This document shows positions 1 to 13,110 of a stretch of DNA of 64,000 nt, in pieces. Within the stretch, counting starts at the first letter, position 1; each line of letters begins with the position of its first letter. Location: the NCBI GenBank assembly GCA_020086605.1, contig JACBWW010000008.1, forward strand, positions 17,467,558 to 17,531,557. Reading direction: 5' to 3'. The notes under the pieces were generated by a model. It worked only from the letters and a program-made list of their open reading frames with translations, was not told where the DNA came from and searched no databases. The stretch is from Lanius collurio (taxonomy: Eukaryota > Chordata > Aves > Passeriformes > Laniidae). A program made the position numbers and the translations under genes.

Positions 1-180
1 TGATTCTGTAGTAGCGCGCCCCCCGCCCCGGGCGCGCGCAGAGTGCGCGGGCACCGCGGGCGGCTCCCGGCGGGTGCAGGCCCGGCCCGGCCGCGGTGTC
101 GCCTCCGCCCGTAGGCCTGCGACACACACACATCCCCCCCACACACCCACCCCCACCCGTGCCCCTGCGGCACCAGATGG
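1..180. promoter_or_regulatory. CpG-rich block, partial CpG island
   Basis: The first ~115 bases are almost pure G/C with many CpG dinucleotides (repeated cgcg, ccgg and gcgc words). They are followed by a short C-rich CACACA/CCCACC stretch, and then composition drops to the AT-rich background. This is the profile of one edge of a vertebrate CpG island, which usually marks a promoter or first exon. The window begins inside it, so the gene and its direction cannot be seen. A frame at 96-353 runs through it but shows no recognisable domain. A GC-rich repeat edge is the alternative. Confidence 0.5.
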
Positions 181-349
181 TGACCGAGCTGCTCTGGAGC
201 GTTAATGTAATAGCTTTATCTACCTGCCGCCTGCTCGTGCGGCTCCCATGTGCACAGCAGAGCAGCTTAGGAGCAGTCGTCCTCCTCCCCAGCCTGCCAG
301 CACCTCTTGTGTCCAAGGCACAGCGTTCCTGGGTATGTCCTGTGCAGGG

Positions 350-416
350 CTAAGAGCTGGTCTCGATGATCCTTGTGGATCCCTTCCGACTCAGAATACT
401 CTCTGATTCTCTGAAG
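350..416 (+). mobile_element. CR1 LINE, extreme 3' end
   Basis: The stretch carries the terminal CR1 signature: a 'gagctgg..tcgatgatccttgtgg' phrase, then 'cccttccgactcag' and an 'attctctgattct' tail resembling the CR1 terminal octamer repeat. It is a 5'-truncated copy on the plus strand. It is followed after about 60 bases by a second CR1 piece in the same direction. Confidence 0.7.
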
Positions 417-477
417 GCCACCCCGTCAACCGCATCCATCCATTTCGGCAGCCTATAGGGAAGCCAGGGAAGGCTCT

Positions 478-770
478 TTTGTCAGGAGCTATAGTGATAG
501 GGCAAGGATTAATGGGTACAAATTGAAAGAGGGGAAATTTAGGTTAGATGTTAGAAAGAAATTATTTGTGAAAGTGCTGAGACATTGGGACATTTACCGA
601 GGCAGATTGTAGGTGAGGCCCCAACCCAGTCGGTGTTCAAGGCCACATTGAATAATGCCTTGAGCAACCTCATCTAGTGAGATGTCTCTGCCCTATGGAA
701 GAGGATTTAGGACCAGATGATTTTTAAGGCTCATTCCAATTCCTTAACATTCTACGATTCTATTACCTTT
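478..770 (+). mobile_element. CR1 LINE, 3' UTR fragment
   Basis: A roughly 290-base CR1 3' region. It contains the recognisable phrases for the 'gggcaaggattaatgg' segment, 'gaaagaggggaaattta', 'ttagatgttagaaagaaatt', 'ttcaaggccacattg', 'gagcaacctcatctagtg' and the closing 'ttctacgattctatta'. It lacks coding sequence, as is usual for 5'-truncated bird CR1 copies. Confidence 0.8.
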
Positions 771-1249
771 GCCTCATGCTCTGTGTCTTTATACAGCTTA
801 AATAAAAATAAAACACACTCCATGTTCCACATTTTCCTATTGTGGTTTCTGCATCCCAGGCAAGCCACTGTATTACACACTGCCCCTTGGGATTCTCCTC
901 CAAGGGTGGTTCCACACACGATGAAACTGCCACCTGTTTAAAATTGTCTTTCCTGCACAGCTTCTGGTGACCTTGAACATCACCACAATAAACTCCTTAA
1001 TTACTTGCCAAGCAAAAGCCAGTCTAGTAAAAATAATCCTCCAATCCACACATCAATGGGTGATATGGAATGACAGCTGACACCCTGCCACTCCAGTGAG
1101 ACCGGTGCCCTCCCAGTCAGCCTGTCACACTCCTTGCCTCATCTCCTCCTGCAGCCTCCACTGTCAGTTTCATACGGAAATCAGTATGATACCTGGAAAG
1201 TCAGAGTCAAGAAATCAGAACTCCCAATTCCTACAGCCTTTGTTCATGT

Positions 1250-1640
1250 AGAGTTGCAGCTGTGGTGGTACAACTTCCCCCACCACACTATGATCTCAGA
1301 AATACTCATTAGGCCTTAATGAACAGCACCTGACTTAAGCTGTTCTTGAGCTTATCAAAAACACTGTCTGCTCTCAGGAACTTACCTGGTCTAGTGTGTT
1401 TTGATCAATAAGCTTGGAAACTTATTTTTATTGCCTGAAAAACAACCCAAGTCAAACAACACTTTTGTCATTGAACTTTCAAGGAAAGTTACAGACCTGA
1501 ATTGTGACCAGAATGGAAAATTGCTATGACTAAAGCCCACTCTCTTGTGATCCTATACACAGTGGTCATGAAACCCTTTGTGCTCACCTGCACTCTTTTA
1601 TTTATGATTAGTTTGATTAAGCCTTCCCTGTTGTTTCTAT
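1250..1640. repeat. Dispersed ERV-like repeat, copy 1
   Basis: This region aligns by eye with about 15395-15800 in the same orientation. Shared landmarks are 'attaggcctt', 'gagcttatcaaaaa', 'ctctcaggaact', 'atgactaaagccc' and 'ctctcttgtga'. Divergence is substantial. I see no clean TG...CA ends or target duplications here. LTR or ERV-internal origin is my inference from context and composition, not from a recognised consensus. Confidence 0.5.
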
Positions 1641-4600
1641 ATAATGTGAAAATAAAACCATTCAGATTCTCGGGTCAGATGCAGAGTAATGGAAAAATGT
1701 CTCATTTGAAAAAGTTAAATATGAAATGATACATTATTTTTCATATTATGTGCTTTGTGTACTCCCTAAATGTTAACATGTGAGTGGTAAACTATGTGTG
1801 CTTTTCTGGAAAATTATTTGACTCCTGTCATTGCAGAAATAGATGACTACTTTTACAAACAGATCATCCCACTGAGGTAACAAAGCTGTATCTTAGAAAA
1901 ATATACACAATTTTAAGTGTTTAAAAAATCAGGTTCTACTCTTAAATAAAATAGGTCTTAAGCAGACATAGATCTGGACGTAACCCTGAAATCTCTGAAA
2001 CACTTTGACCTTAGTCCAGCAGATCATTTTAAAATATTCTAAACTTTTAACACATACTTGAATTTGACTTATGAAAATAAGACCCATAATTACTGTTTTG
2101 CTGTATACACTGTGTTAACTGAGATTTTTTTGTTGTTGTTGTTGTCATGAAATACACATAGAAGCTGTCATACAGCAATTAAGCAATGTCCAGAAAACTA
2201 TTGGTTTGTGCCTGGAAAATGAAGAGGGCTAATAGTAAATAAATTCGAAATATTTTAATTATATGACAAAGCATTATAGGAAATTTTCTTGTGGAATTAA
2301 AACCCTACCTGGTTGGGGTTTTGTAAAAACGTGGGTTTTTTTGTTTTTGTTTTTTTTTTTTGTAAGAAAAAGCTTCTTAAACTTACTCCTGAGTACCAGG
2401 TCTTTCTTACATAGTATACTAAATACATAGCTCTTCAAAATTTCTATAAATACTAATATATATTCAATCCAGTGTTAAATAGAAGCCTGAAAGCTTTAAG
2501 TTCCAAAATCTAGTTACATATTTTTAATTGAGGTCTAGGAAAATGTTTTTATGTAGAATATAGCTTTTTATTGGCTTCCAACGTACAATTACTCGGATCA
2601 ATTTTTAGAAGGCATATTCATGGCTTTTAAAGTAATGTTTACAGAATTCCCAGAGCTGTATGTGTCTACTTTTTATGCATAAAGAGCATCAGTACATACT
2701 GCTCTTGCCAACACAGAAAAAATAATACAATTACTGAAGCTTTGTCATTCCATTCAAAACTTTGGCTGCTGGTGGACTAGTCATCCAAAGCAGTGGAAAA
2801 CGATCATGCACCAGTTATGTTTCAACTGTTAGCAGGAATTCTTCAGTCTTTAACAAACACTAGTATTTGCTTGCATTTCACACAGACACAATTAGAAATT
2901 TTAATTTACTGTATTCATTATAAAAATTGCTTGATAACTTGGAAATAAATTATTATTAACTATTTTAACTATTTCACAGCACTAATGAACAAATATGATT
3001 TATCACAGTACACATTTATAATCATACTGATATGAAATTATTTCTTTTTAAAGATCAACTCTGAAAATATTTTTGTTTCTATTGATGCATCTGGTACCAA
3101 ATGTGTGTGCAGGGCAGCCAACAGTCAGGTGGTCACTTGTAAGATTAAAAAAACAAGTCAACATATTTATTATACAGAAACAAATTTTAAAAGGAGACAC
3201 TATACAACTATATCTTCTCAGGTCATCATGAGAACCTGTCACCAAAAAAAAAAAAAAAAAAAGCAAATTTAATGATAATAGAGGATTTCTTCCACTTAAA
3301 GATAAGAAAATATACAAGAAGAGCCTGAAATAGTTTGCCCAGTTGCCCACTTAGACAGATTGACTCTTCTTGTCCACTTCCTTACTTTGGTAAAAACAGT
3401 TCAGCTGAGCTGTCTCACAGATCCCTTCCTGCTCTTTTTTCCTTTTAAACATCTCTTCATCTATATTGTATCACTGTTTAAAACCACCCTCAATGGACCC
3501 AGCACTTCCTGATTAATTGCACTATACAAGAATATCAGAAAGTCATAAGAAAACTGCCTCACTTGAAGACAAAGTATTTCAATATATTTCCCACTGCATT
3601 ATTAGATATAAAGATCTGATTTTCATGTAACTAATATTCATTATTTTGCATATCTGCCTTATTGAGAGTCAGAATATTTTCAACTGGGCACTCAAAGTTT
3701 AATAACTAACCTTTTGTCTTCCACACATGCATTCTAGATTCCATTTTTAAATGTCTACAAATCTGCTTGCTATCCTCAACAGGTTAACTGATGACTCATT
3801 TGAGTAACAATGCTTTTGGGATTATAATTAACTACTTATATATTAGAAACAGCACAGATTATTAGATTATCAGATTTAAACAAATATTTCTAAGCATAAT
3901 AGCTTTCTCTGCATAGAGAATGTAGGTGCTCAAACCATTGTTGTAAGGCTCAAACATGCTTGTCATATGTCTAATTTAATAGAGCTGTCAGTAAACTACC
4001 CAGGATCTCTGCTCTTGCAAACATCGTCACTCCACATGTGCAAAGACCAACATTCCACAAGTTTTAGTACACTTCTACTGGTTTGAATGGTCAGCCAAAA
4101 CTGTGGAAAAAGTAATTACCGAGCAAAGTTGTCCCCAAAGCAAACACAACGATAGAAATAAAATTGTTATTTCACTTACTGCATTATTATTCCAGATTGA
4201 GCTGCACTCTAAAGAGCTTCTGCATGCAGAAAACCAGAACAGTGCTAAGTACTGGATAAGGGAGTCAAGAAGTGAAAAGAGTGTGAACGTATTTCAATCT
4301 CTTCAAACTAGGACACATGAGAGAATAAAAGTGCTTTTGGGAAAAGCATACCATGCCCTTCACTCCAGCTTTGCATTTGCAGTAGCAGTGGCAACATCTT
4401 TTGCTCTTCTCTGCATTCATAGCTACTTGTGCACTTGGTGGGATTAGTTATAATATGTCCCTAAGGTGAAAATGACAGTCCAGGAAAAAACTACACTAGT
4501 TCAAAAGTCACAGAATAATAGAGGAAGCGCTGAAGAATAAGAAAGCTGGTTGTGCTTATTGCAGTAGACAGCAATGTGTTCATTATGGCTGTGGCACATA

Positions 4601-6751
4601 CATTATGTATCCTCTTACTCATTCCATATGCTTCTGCTGAGTGTTTGGCCCAAGGCAGCTATGTATCAGGGGTCATATTTCATTATGCTTCCCTACTGAT
4701 TATACTACAGACAGGCAGAATTCCTACTAGATAGCAAACTGCTTTGGAAAAAAAGAGAGGATGAACATCTGTCCAGGCTTCTTGCTGCCTACAGGTTAAC
4801 CCAGAACAACTATACTGTGGATATTTGTATTTCGTCTTCACCCTCCTCTTCCTTCCTAATTTTCTCCCTTTTGCACTCCTCTCCAGGTCTTCGTGGGAAA
4901 TCTCAGAGTGATTGTGGTAAAACAGTGTTCTAGTCAAGCAATGTGACTGAGTGATAAACATACATTTCTTATATCCTTCTACAATATAATTTAAGTCTTC
5001 TGTCAGAAGGAAATATCCTGTTACATCTCACCTGTGAAAGCAACTTTAGCATGTATGCATCTATTTTACAGCTTCATCTAATATTTTCATCCCATTTTTG
5101 CACCACCAGTAAGGCTTCTGCAATAAATCGTGTACAACTATTCTGCCTTTTTAAAACCAAGGGGTTTCTTTACTTGTCCTTAAAGGTTATTCTATAGCTG
5201 TCTGTAGGTTTCTGCACTAGTAGCACACAGTGTTAGCAAAACCACATATTCATACATGAGGTACTTTCGTCTTAAAATACATCAGTTTAGTACATTATTA
5301 TGTTGAAATTTGAATTAATGTAGGTTATCAATGTGCTTGTTTTGTGGTTTCACCCCTTTTTGATGTCCTTTCATACATCAGGTGTAACATTTGTGTAACT
5401 AGCTAGAACTTCATGGCATAATAGTGTGTCAACACCCAGACACTGGGCTTGGTAATATGCCCAGAGGATACAGGGCTCTATCCTGAAAATGCCTGTTCCT
5501 CAACATTCAAGTGAAAATAGTGCAAAAAGGGCTATTTGCAGTTCCTCAAGCATATGATAGTCAGGGCCTAAATTCAAGCTAAAAGTATTCAAGTTCTAAA
5601 GGAAGATAGGCAGTGGATTTGGTTACATGAATCCTGGAAGACAGAAGCATTTAAATGAGTATCATGGTGCAGCAATCCCAAGGTTTCTTCCAAGTACAAG
5701 CATAGACCTCTGACAGTAGATATCCTTCTAGTAGTACAGTGACTGTGCAACTGGAGTGCATTTGTAACTATAATGATATATAATTTTATGAAGTAAAAAT
5801 CATGATAAAACACTTTTTAAAATCAAAATAATAAAAACAGAGCTTTTCATCCATACTCTCTTACAGAACAATCAGGCGTGTCTCTGTTCCCTGTGTTTTT
5901 TCGTATAGCAAACTTTCATCAAGTCTTCTAAAAAAAAAAAGAAAAAATAGTAAAAGTTACTTTATTAAAAAAAATTACTGCTACATAAAATTATTTTCTT
6001 AAAATGCATTTGTTGTCTAATAATTTGACAGATTCATTGGATAAAATAATAAATTTGCATGCAAGTGGATTCATGCATGTTTTCTTCATTAATTTCAGAG
6101 AAAAAAACCCTGGAAATATTTATTAACTTTTATACCATTGCAAATGTCACTTCATTTCCTATTTATTCATCTTGGAAACTAGAGACAAATGATATGTGCT
6201 GACTATTCTGATCAGTTGTGCATTTGACAAATTCAGTTGCATATATGTATCAAAATGAAGACTTTTAGGAATATTGTAACAAATGTTATTTGTGTTGAGG
6301 GAGGTCTTATAATTTATAAGCACAGCAAGCATAAAGTTTCTGTCCTCAAAGTTTACAAAAAACTTAGGCATTGTAACTACTTCTTGCAACAACCACAAAA
6401 GCTGAAAATTATTAATGTCCCACATTTTTTTGTAAAACATCCCATGTGTTATTTTTTATATTAAAGGGTTATTGTTAAATTGTGTTCCTTTTCTCTGGGT
6501 TTCAGAAATGTTGAAACTTATAAAATTGAACAACTCTATTGTCTTCCAGTCCCTAGGCAAATGTCTTACCACATCTTACTTGCCAAAGCAATGAGAATGA
6601 AATGTTATGATCTGAAGAACTTACTGTAGTAAATTCCAAGTCAAAGCAGATGTTTACCTCAGTACACTTGCAGCTGAACTGCTACTTTGAGATCATTTAA
6701 AATCAAGGATTCCTGTAGATGCAGTGTGTAGGAGGGCAACTCTGAAAGAAC
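1641..6751. other. AT-rich DNA without recognisable genes
   Basis: About 5 kb of unique-looking AT-rich sequence. It holds short homopolymers, for example T runs near 2340-2361, a 19-A run at 3244-3262 and A runs near 5930-5946. The small frames (e.g. 3048-3350 minus, 4103-4447 plus) have no domain signatures, no codon-like composition and no flanking splice pattern that I trust. Confidence 0.5.
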
Positions 6752-7066
6752 ACAGGCTGTTGCAATGGGGATAACTTGCAGCAGGAGCTTTTCGGCAAGG
6801 CGAGTAGGAAGGAAATACAAAGCGATATTTTTTAGATGTTGATGGATGTTTATTTCCCTCCAGCCCCATCATGGCCAAGGTCCCATGGCCGACTGCCCTC
6901 CCAATCATGAGACTACCCCCTTCTTCCTGGGCCCAAGGAGCCCCCAGCAACCAGTCAGAAGACAGGCACAGGCCACACATGACTTGGGGACAGGGACAGG
7001 GACAGACCTGTACACTCCAGGGTCCCTCCCTGGGACCTTGGAGGGAGAGGTACGTCAGCAACAGGC
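6752..7066 (-). mobile_element. Solo ERVK-type LTR with 6-bp TSD
   Basis: The LTR itself spans 6758-7060 (303 bases) on the minus strand. It is bounded by a perfect direct repeat, acaggc, at 6752-6757 and 7061-7066. A 6-bp duplication is typical of class II (ERVK/betaretrovirus-like) insertions. It is plainly homologous to the LTRs at 46691-46979 and 49135-49440 and, in the opposite orientation, 15087-15381. Shared blocks include 'tagatgttgatgg', 'tgtttatttccct', 'gagactaccccctt' and 'cagaagacaggcaca'. The absence of internal sequence indicates a solo LTR left by LTR-LTR recombination. Confidence 0.88.
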
Positions 7067-8384
7067 ATTTTGTGGCAGTGAAATCGTACTGATTTTTAAG
7101 AAATAAACTGTACTGGAATGGATTCTGCTGCACAGACAGCTCTCAGGATCAAAACATAAATGGGGAGAAGCTGCACTTTTGTGTGGAAGGACTCCAGCAG
7201 GCATCAGTGCTTAGGCAACTCCTTTTCTGCTTGGATGAGGGGGTAGAGGGTCTCCATCTCTCTCAAGCTGGAGGCATAAAAGCTGTCACACTGAGATGTG
7301 GACAAAGGCACCTTCGAAGAAGATGCAGTGGCTGAAAGGCCTGGAAAGTCACAGAGAGCTGCTGGTGGCACAGGAGAGCAGTTATTTGAAAATAACAGCA
7401 TGTCTCAATACACTGTGAATCTGGTGTAAAGCTTTTTCACCTAAATATTCATAATTGAGTTCAAATGTTTCCAAGCTCACTACATCAAGTGCATGACAGA
7501 AGAAATACTTAGAAGATTTTTGGGTCCACCTAATGAAATATATTTAAATATATTTAAGCTTTTTATACTTCTACTAAGTAATATACAGATAGTGAAAATA
7601 TGCTGAGGAGAAAACTGCTTTTTATGTTTAGCTCTGAAAGTGGGTAGAGAATGTTTTGAAGTTGTGCTTCTCTTTAAGCTTAAAGAAATATATTCGTATT
7701 AAGTTCTGGTTACTAAACTTCCGATACAAACTTTTAAAGTGCCATAAAGCATCAGCTGAGTCACAAAGCTTACCCTAAGAAAGATCCTTTCTTATTTTTC
7801 CTATTTCTTCAGACAAAGGTATAACTGAATTTCTCTTTTTTAGTGCAGCATTGATGAAAATCCAGGCAAATGGCAGAAAAGATACTGAAAGATAAGCAAG
7901 TTTCATTTTATCTCCTTTGGACTTGCTAACAATGATGCTCTATAAAGTGCCCTCAAAAGCTCATTCACAGAATTTTTTTTTCCAAGTTGCATTTTAAAAG
8001 AGACATTTTTTCTTCTTCTTAACATGCTGTTAAGAAGAGATATTGGGCATGTGGAAGAAAGTTACAATTCCCAAAAATTAATATATCAGCAAGATTAAAT
8101 GTCATAATCAAAATATCAAACTCACAAATGAGAAGTAAAATATTGAAACGTGCGATAACATTGCCTTGAAAATTCCCATAATATATAAAATAACCATGTT
8201 TAACAGAACCTGGTGTCAAGCTGCTCTCACAGAAGCAATGGTCGGTTCAGGCTGGGTGTGTTCTTGAAGAATAGCATGGGGTACATTGTAGATTAAAAAA
8301 ATCCCTTTCTCTTTAAGTATAGTTAAATCCTGGATCAGATTATATGAAGTGTTTGTCATAATTTTCCAGTGAAGGTGATTCAAG
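7067..8384. other. No gene seen
   Basis: AT-rich sequence with only short frames, such as 7204-7401 minus and 8019-8219 minus, and no family signature. Confidence 0.45.
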
Positions 8385-8490
8385 AAGAGATTAAGTATCT
8401 CTTAGAGAGGATATATACCCTGTCTCTGAGCAGGAGGATGGGCTAGATGACCTCTTTCAGATCCTTGCAACCTTACATTTGTATTGTGAT
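8385..8490 (+). mobile_element. CR1 3' end fragment
   Basis: A degenerate CR1 tail. It shows 'gattcaagaagagattaa', a 'gcaggaggatgggctagatgacct' phrase and 'tcagatccttgcaacctta', the order expected at the plus-strand 3' end of CR1. The terminal octamer repeats are eroded. Confidence 0.6.
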
Positions 8491-9911
8491 CATGACAAAT
8501 CCTTTTTCTCCTGCTTAAACCTTCTCCCCCACCTGGATTAACAGATTTCATTTGAACTTCATGGCTGTTATAATTTTAGCAACAAGTTTAATGCTGTGTA
8601 TTCAACAACTGCCCAAACGATTTACTTAGTAGCTTGAGCATGCAGCTCAGGAATTTGAAGAGAGAATCCCTGCTTTTCAATATGCTGGCAGAAGAGGTGG
8701 AGGGTTTTTTTCTATATAATTATACACAAAACCATCTAAGTGCCCTTCAGTGGCATTAAAATGAACTTACTTAGTAATTACTGAGGTTGTTAGAGTTACT
8801 AGCAATTTTCATTTCTGATTCTGAGGTTATAACCTCCTCTAAGGAAATCAGAAACAGACAAAGCCAGGCAAACCCAGGCAATTCCAGGATATGCAGTACA
8901 TGTACACCTTTATCAGAAACTTCCCATACGAGTTGTTTTCTGTTGCTCAGATGTCAAGAGCCATCAATACAAAGCAAATTATAAGTAACAAGACCTAGTT
9001 AGGATGAGAATAAAATCCCTGTCTTGTAACTTTCCTGTCTTCATAATTTACATTTATTTTTATATTAATCCCCTTCTAAAACAAAGAGATTTAGACAAAC
9101 AGGTGATTTTTGCACAAATTTTTCATCCTCAGAGTAAAATAAATTAGTGAAATAATGCAACATATTGAGAAACTCTGAAATGGGGGACGTACAGGTTTCC
9201 ATTCTACAGGTTACAATCCATGAAGTTGACACACATTTTAGAGAATGGTGTTTAATTCACAGTGGCTAATTTACAGAAACTGTAACTTTTTTTCTCTCAG
9301 CTGTGATTTCTTATTTTAATTAAATATCTTTGAAGAATTTGACTTCATAGGTCTTATGGAGACAAGTGTTGGCACTAAACACTCTACAAATGAGGTATTG
9401 TAATTAGGTGCTCAATTTATGTGCCCCAGAGATAAAAGATCATCTCATAACTTCATTCTGTGACTATCTTATAGATTGTCACATATTTATTAAGCCATCT
9501 TTCCATGATTTCCCAGTGTTCACTAAATAAGAGGCAAACAGAATGACTCTGAGTGATGATGGCACTTAGTAGACCCAAGGTGAACAATATACAGCTCTTT
9601 TTGCATGAAGTTTTACTGTGTTCACAGAAATGTTTTTAATTTGTCATAATCCTCTTTAGTGACTTGTCACTGTACATCTAAGTGTGAAGTATTCACATCA
9701 GAATAATTGGTGAAGAAAACTTGCATCACTACAAAATACCTGCCACACTGGAAGACTGTGATAATAATTGTGTAAGACTGTGGGAAAGGCTTACTTTGAA
9801 TAAGCAGCAAAATGGCATATTGAAGCAAATTGTGTGAAGAGGATGGCTCAGCAATGCCTTTTCTAGGTGTTGCCTTTTTCAACCTGGAAATGAAAATCAA
9901 GATAAATTTAG
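8491..9911. other. No gene seen
   Basis: AT-rich, unique-looking sequence with no recognisable repeat consensus or coding signature. Confidence 0.45.
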
Positions 9912-10465
9912 TGTAAGAGGTAATAAAAAAGTGGATCTTTATTGAAGGCTTTCAGGGGCAGTTATGGAAAGATGTCCACAAAAGCTCAACCACACAGGGT
10001 GAGTACAGTTTTTATAGGTTTAGCAAATTAGCAGAATTGACTAAAAGCACCGATTAAGAGGACAAGTGCTGAGGAAATACCCCCCTGGGTCAAGTCCCTT
10101 CTAAGTCTTGCCCTCCTTGGTACTGGGAGCACTTGTTTATGAAAATGTGTCTCAAAGACCTTGTTCTCATCCTCGCTTCTCAGGAAAACCAAGATAGGAT
10201 AGGGGCCTTGTACCCCTTGGGCTCTGGAATTGGTCTTCTTGCCTAGGGAAAGGGCATGGAAAAGTACTGGGAAAACTAGCTAGAATACAATAATAGGCTG
10301 TAGAGCCCAAAATATATGTGCGAAGAGTACAGACAACATATAAAAGAAAAAATGGCAGAATCCAAGACAGCATCACAGGAAGCTGCCTGGTAGATAAGTC
10401 TAAATATTATTGCTGTGTAGAAAAAGAGTTCTCACTAGGCCTGGCTAAAATATTTTACTACGACA
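9912..10465 (-). mobile_element. Avian ERV LTR, minus strand
   Basis: The sequence starts 'tgtaagagg' and ends 'tactacgaca', so it has TG...CA ends. 'ggatctttattgaagg' near the left end is the reverse complement of a polyadenylation-signal region, which puts the LTR on the minus strand. The segment with 'aaagctcaaccacacagggtgagtac' matches my recollection of passerine LTRs. Flanking 5-mers (tttag and ttctt) do not form a convincing TSD, so the exact ends are uncertain. The DNA to the right (10466-10700) may also be ERV-derived. Confidence 0.6.
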
Positions 10466-12293
10466 TTCTTGGGATTAAGGCATCCTCTATAAGTTGATCT
10501 TTACTTAGGCCAATGACACTTAGACACCCTCGCTGGTGTTAGGACACCAGGAATGTGCAGAGTTATGCCCCGCAGCCCCCAACAAGACCATCAACATTCA
10601 GCAGACCTCCATGAAGCCAAAGAGACCATTAACCCTAGTGTTGTCTCTGATGTCCTATTTCTGCTAGAAAAGCTTGTCTTTCCAACCTACACTGGCATTT
10701 AAGAAAACAAAGCTAATTATTGAATTTGTTTCTAGGGTCCAAATTTGATTCTTGTATCCCAGGAAACTGGAATCATTAGGAGTCCTCCAATCCAAATACA
10801 CCTAGTAAGAAAAAAATACAAGGACATGCAGAAGGCCTTCACATAGTCCCTATTCTGTGGGGGCTTTTTCCCAGGGCTGAACAAACATAGCAGTCCATCT
10901 GACAGCTGGTATGTCTTTTGGTGTGGAATTGGTGCTATGCATGAAGCTGTATGTCAAAGACCAATCATCCTAGTGACGATATCATCTATTATTGCTGTGC
11001 AATCAATAATAGGTTTGGTACAGTGCAGTACTATTTGCTGAGATAAATACTCACATATCATAGTCTAGTGCTTTACTAAGGAATCTCACTAGTCCAAGTG
11101 GACAAACAAAGTACCTGTTGGCTCAAGGATGTGGTTTATTACCTGAGAGCTTTTCCAAAATTTTTATCTCTTCTTTTGCCATTTACAAAGCTCAGCAGTT
11201 TGCACTAAGTAATATCATATCATTTAGGTAAGATAAGATCCTTCCTTTTAATGAAATTCCATCAACACTTCAAAGATTTCTCTGAAAAATATATTTGTCA
11301 GATTGTAATTTTGGATATTCTTTCTTAACCCCTTTGTGGATATAAACCTTCAGTTTGATTTTCATCTGAGCTTTTTTTTTTGTGGCTTTCATCTTTTCTC
11401 TCTTCTTCTAGAGTACGTCAACAGGAATGCATTTCCAAATGATAACACTTTTATGCAGAAGATGTAGATTTCAAGTAGATAGAAAAATAACGATTTCTCC
11501 CTTGTAAGAAACTCTCTGGTTTTGCCAAAGGTATATATGATTCAATGACATGTTGCTTCCCAGTTTTTAGATCTTTACTTAATATTTTTTTAAATCATAC
11601 CTATCCAAAGTAAAGTGCAAACTTTTATCAATGCTCACAAAGCTGCTAGTATTAGACAGGAGAATAAATGTTCTAGGGAATACCAATAATAAAATTATTA
11701 TTAGAGATTAATGGTATGCTTCTAACAGATGAAAACATATGATCAAAAATTCAGTACATATGAATTCTCAGCTCTTACCTTCTTGTCTATCACCTTACAA
11801 GGCCCTTGACTTGTGAAGTGCAGCAGGCTCACCCTCATCCTGAAGTGCCCTGAAGTACCCTGTCCAGAAGTCAACCAAATAATTTTCTGTGATGCCTATG
11901 AGGAGCAATTCTGCGTTTTCATTGTACCCTCCTTATAGTCTGTAATTATTCCACATGCATTTAGAGCCTTCTCTCCCCGTGAAAAACCATAACTGAGATA
12001 TGGCAACCTGTCCTTTTAATAACTTATTGTATCACTTCATCACCTTTCCAGCCAATTTTGCATTAATTGAAGAAATAAAAGTCACTTACCAAACATGCTT
12101 TATCCAGGAACCCACTGGGATGACTAGTGTACACAATGTGCATACTGCTGTGGGCCAGCTCAGAGTTTTCAACTTCAGCAGCAGAGCTCCTCTTTCCAAC
12201 ACTTACCAGGTGCCTTTGAATCCCTGTTTGCACAACGGGCCTGTGCACAGTGAAGCTTCTTCTGGGGGAGCTGCAGCACTGTCTCCTCTCTTC
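10466..12293. other. Unassigned, possibly part ERV-derived at left
   Basis: The first ~230 bases (cccgcagcccccaacaag and neighbours) are richer in C and could be remnant ERV sequence. The rest is AT-rich without a signature. Confidence 0.35.
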
Positions 12294-13110
12294 ATAGAAT
12301 CATACAATATTCAAGTTGTGAGGGATCTTTAAAGGTCAACTAGTCCAGCCACCTTCAATGAGCAGGGAGATCTTCAATCAGATCAGGCTGCTCAGAGCCT
12401 GGTCCAGCCTGATCTTCAATAAGTCCAAGGGATGAGGTTTCTTCCCCCTATCTGAGAAACCTGTTCCAGTGTTTCACCACACTCATGGTAAAAAAATTCT
12501 TCCTTATATCTAGTCTGAATCTGCCCTCTCTAAGTACTAAGACAACAAATTTCTATTCTCCAGGCTGAAAAACCCCAGCTCTCAGCTTTTCTTCATAGGA
12601 AATGTGCTCCATCCTTCTGGTCATCCTCATAGCCCTGCTCTGTAACTACTGCAACAGGTCCATGTCCTTCCTGTGCTGGGACCCCAGGGCTGGATGCAGC
12701 ACTGCAGGTGGGGTCTCAGTAGAGCAGAGGGGCAGAATCCCCTCCCTGGCCCCGCTGGCCACGCTGCTTTGGATGCAGCCCAGGACACATTTGGCTCTCT
12801 GGGCTGGGAGTGCCCATGGCTGGGTCATGTCCAGCCTTTCACTCACCAGCACCCCAAAGTCCTTCTGGGCAGGGCTGCTCTGATCTGGTCATACCCCAGC
12901 CTGTGTTGATATCAGGGGGTGCCCCAACCCAGGTGCAGCACCAGCACTTGCTCTTATTGGACCTCATGAAGTTCACATAGGTCCACTTCTCAAGCTCTTC
13001 CAGGTCACTCTGAGCAGCATCACGTTGCATCTTCTATGACGAGGCTCCAGACACTGCCCAGACAAGCCCCTTTGAAAATCCTGATGGTAGTGCTTGTCAA
13101 AATCCACTGT
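12294..13110 (-). mobile_element. CR1 LINE, ORF2 C-terminus plus 3' UTR
   Basis: The longest CR1 copy here, on the minus strand. The left end carries the reverse-complement CR1 tail ('tagaatcatacaatattc', 'aaggtcaactagtccagcc'). Further right comes the 3' UTR ('ctgttccagtgtttcaccac', 'cctgctctgtaactactgc'). The minus frame at 12839-13030 resembles the CR1 ORF2 reverse-transcriptase C-terminal region, with a 'DLEELEKWTYVNFMRSNKSK' stretch. In intact copies this portion precedes the final domain of the LINE polymerase. It is truncated at its 5' side and not functional. Confidence 0.85.

Noticed and set aside
3048..3350. 100-codon minus frame with a poly-Phe stretch
   Set aside because: The Phe run is the reverse complement of a 19-A homopolymer, and the rest shows no protein signature.
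12602..13030. Several overlapping frames on both strands
   Set aside because: All lie in a CR1 copy. The minus frame at 12839-13030 is the LINE's own ORF2 remnant.
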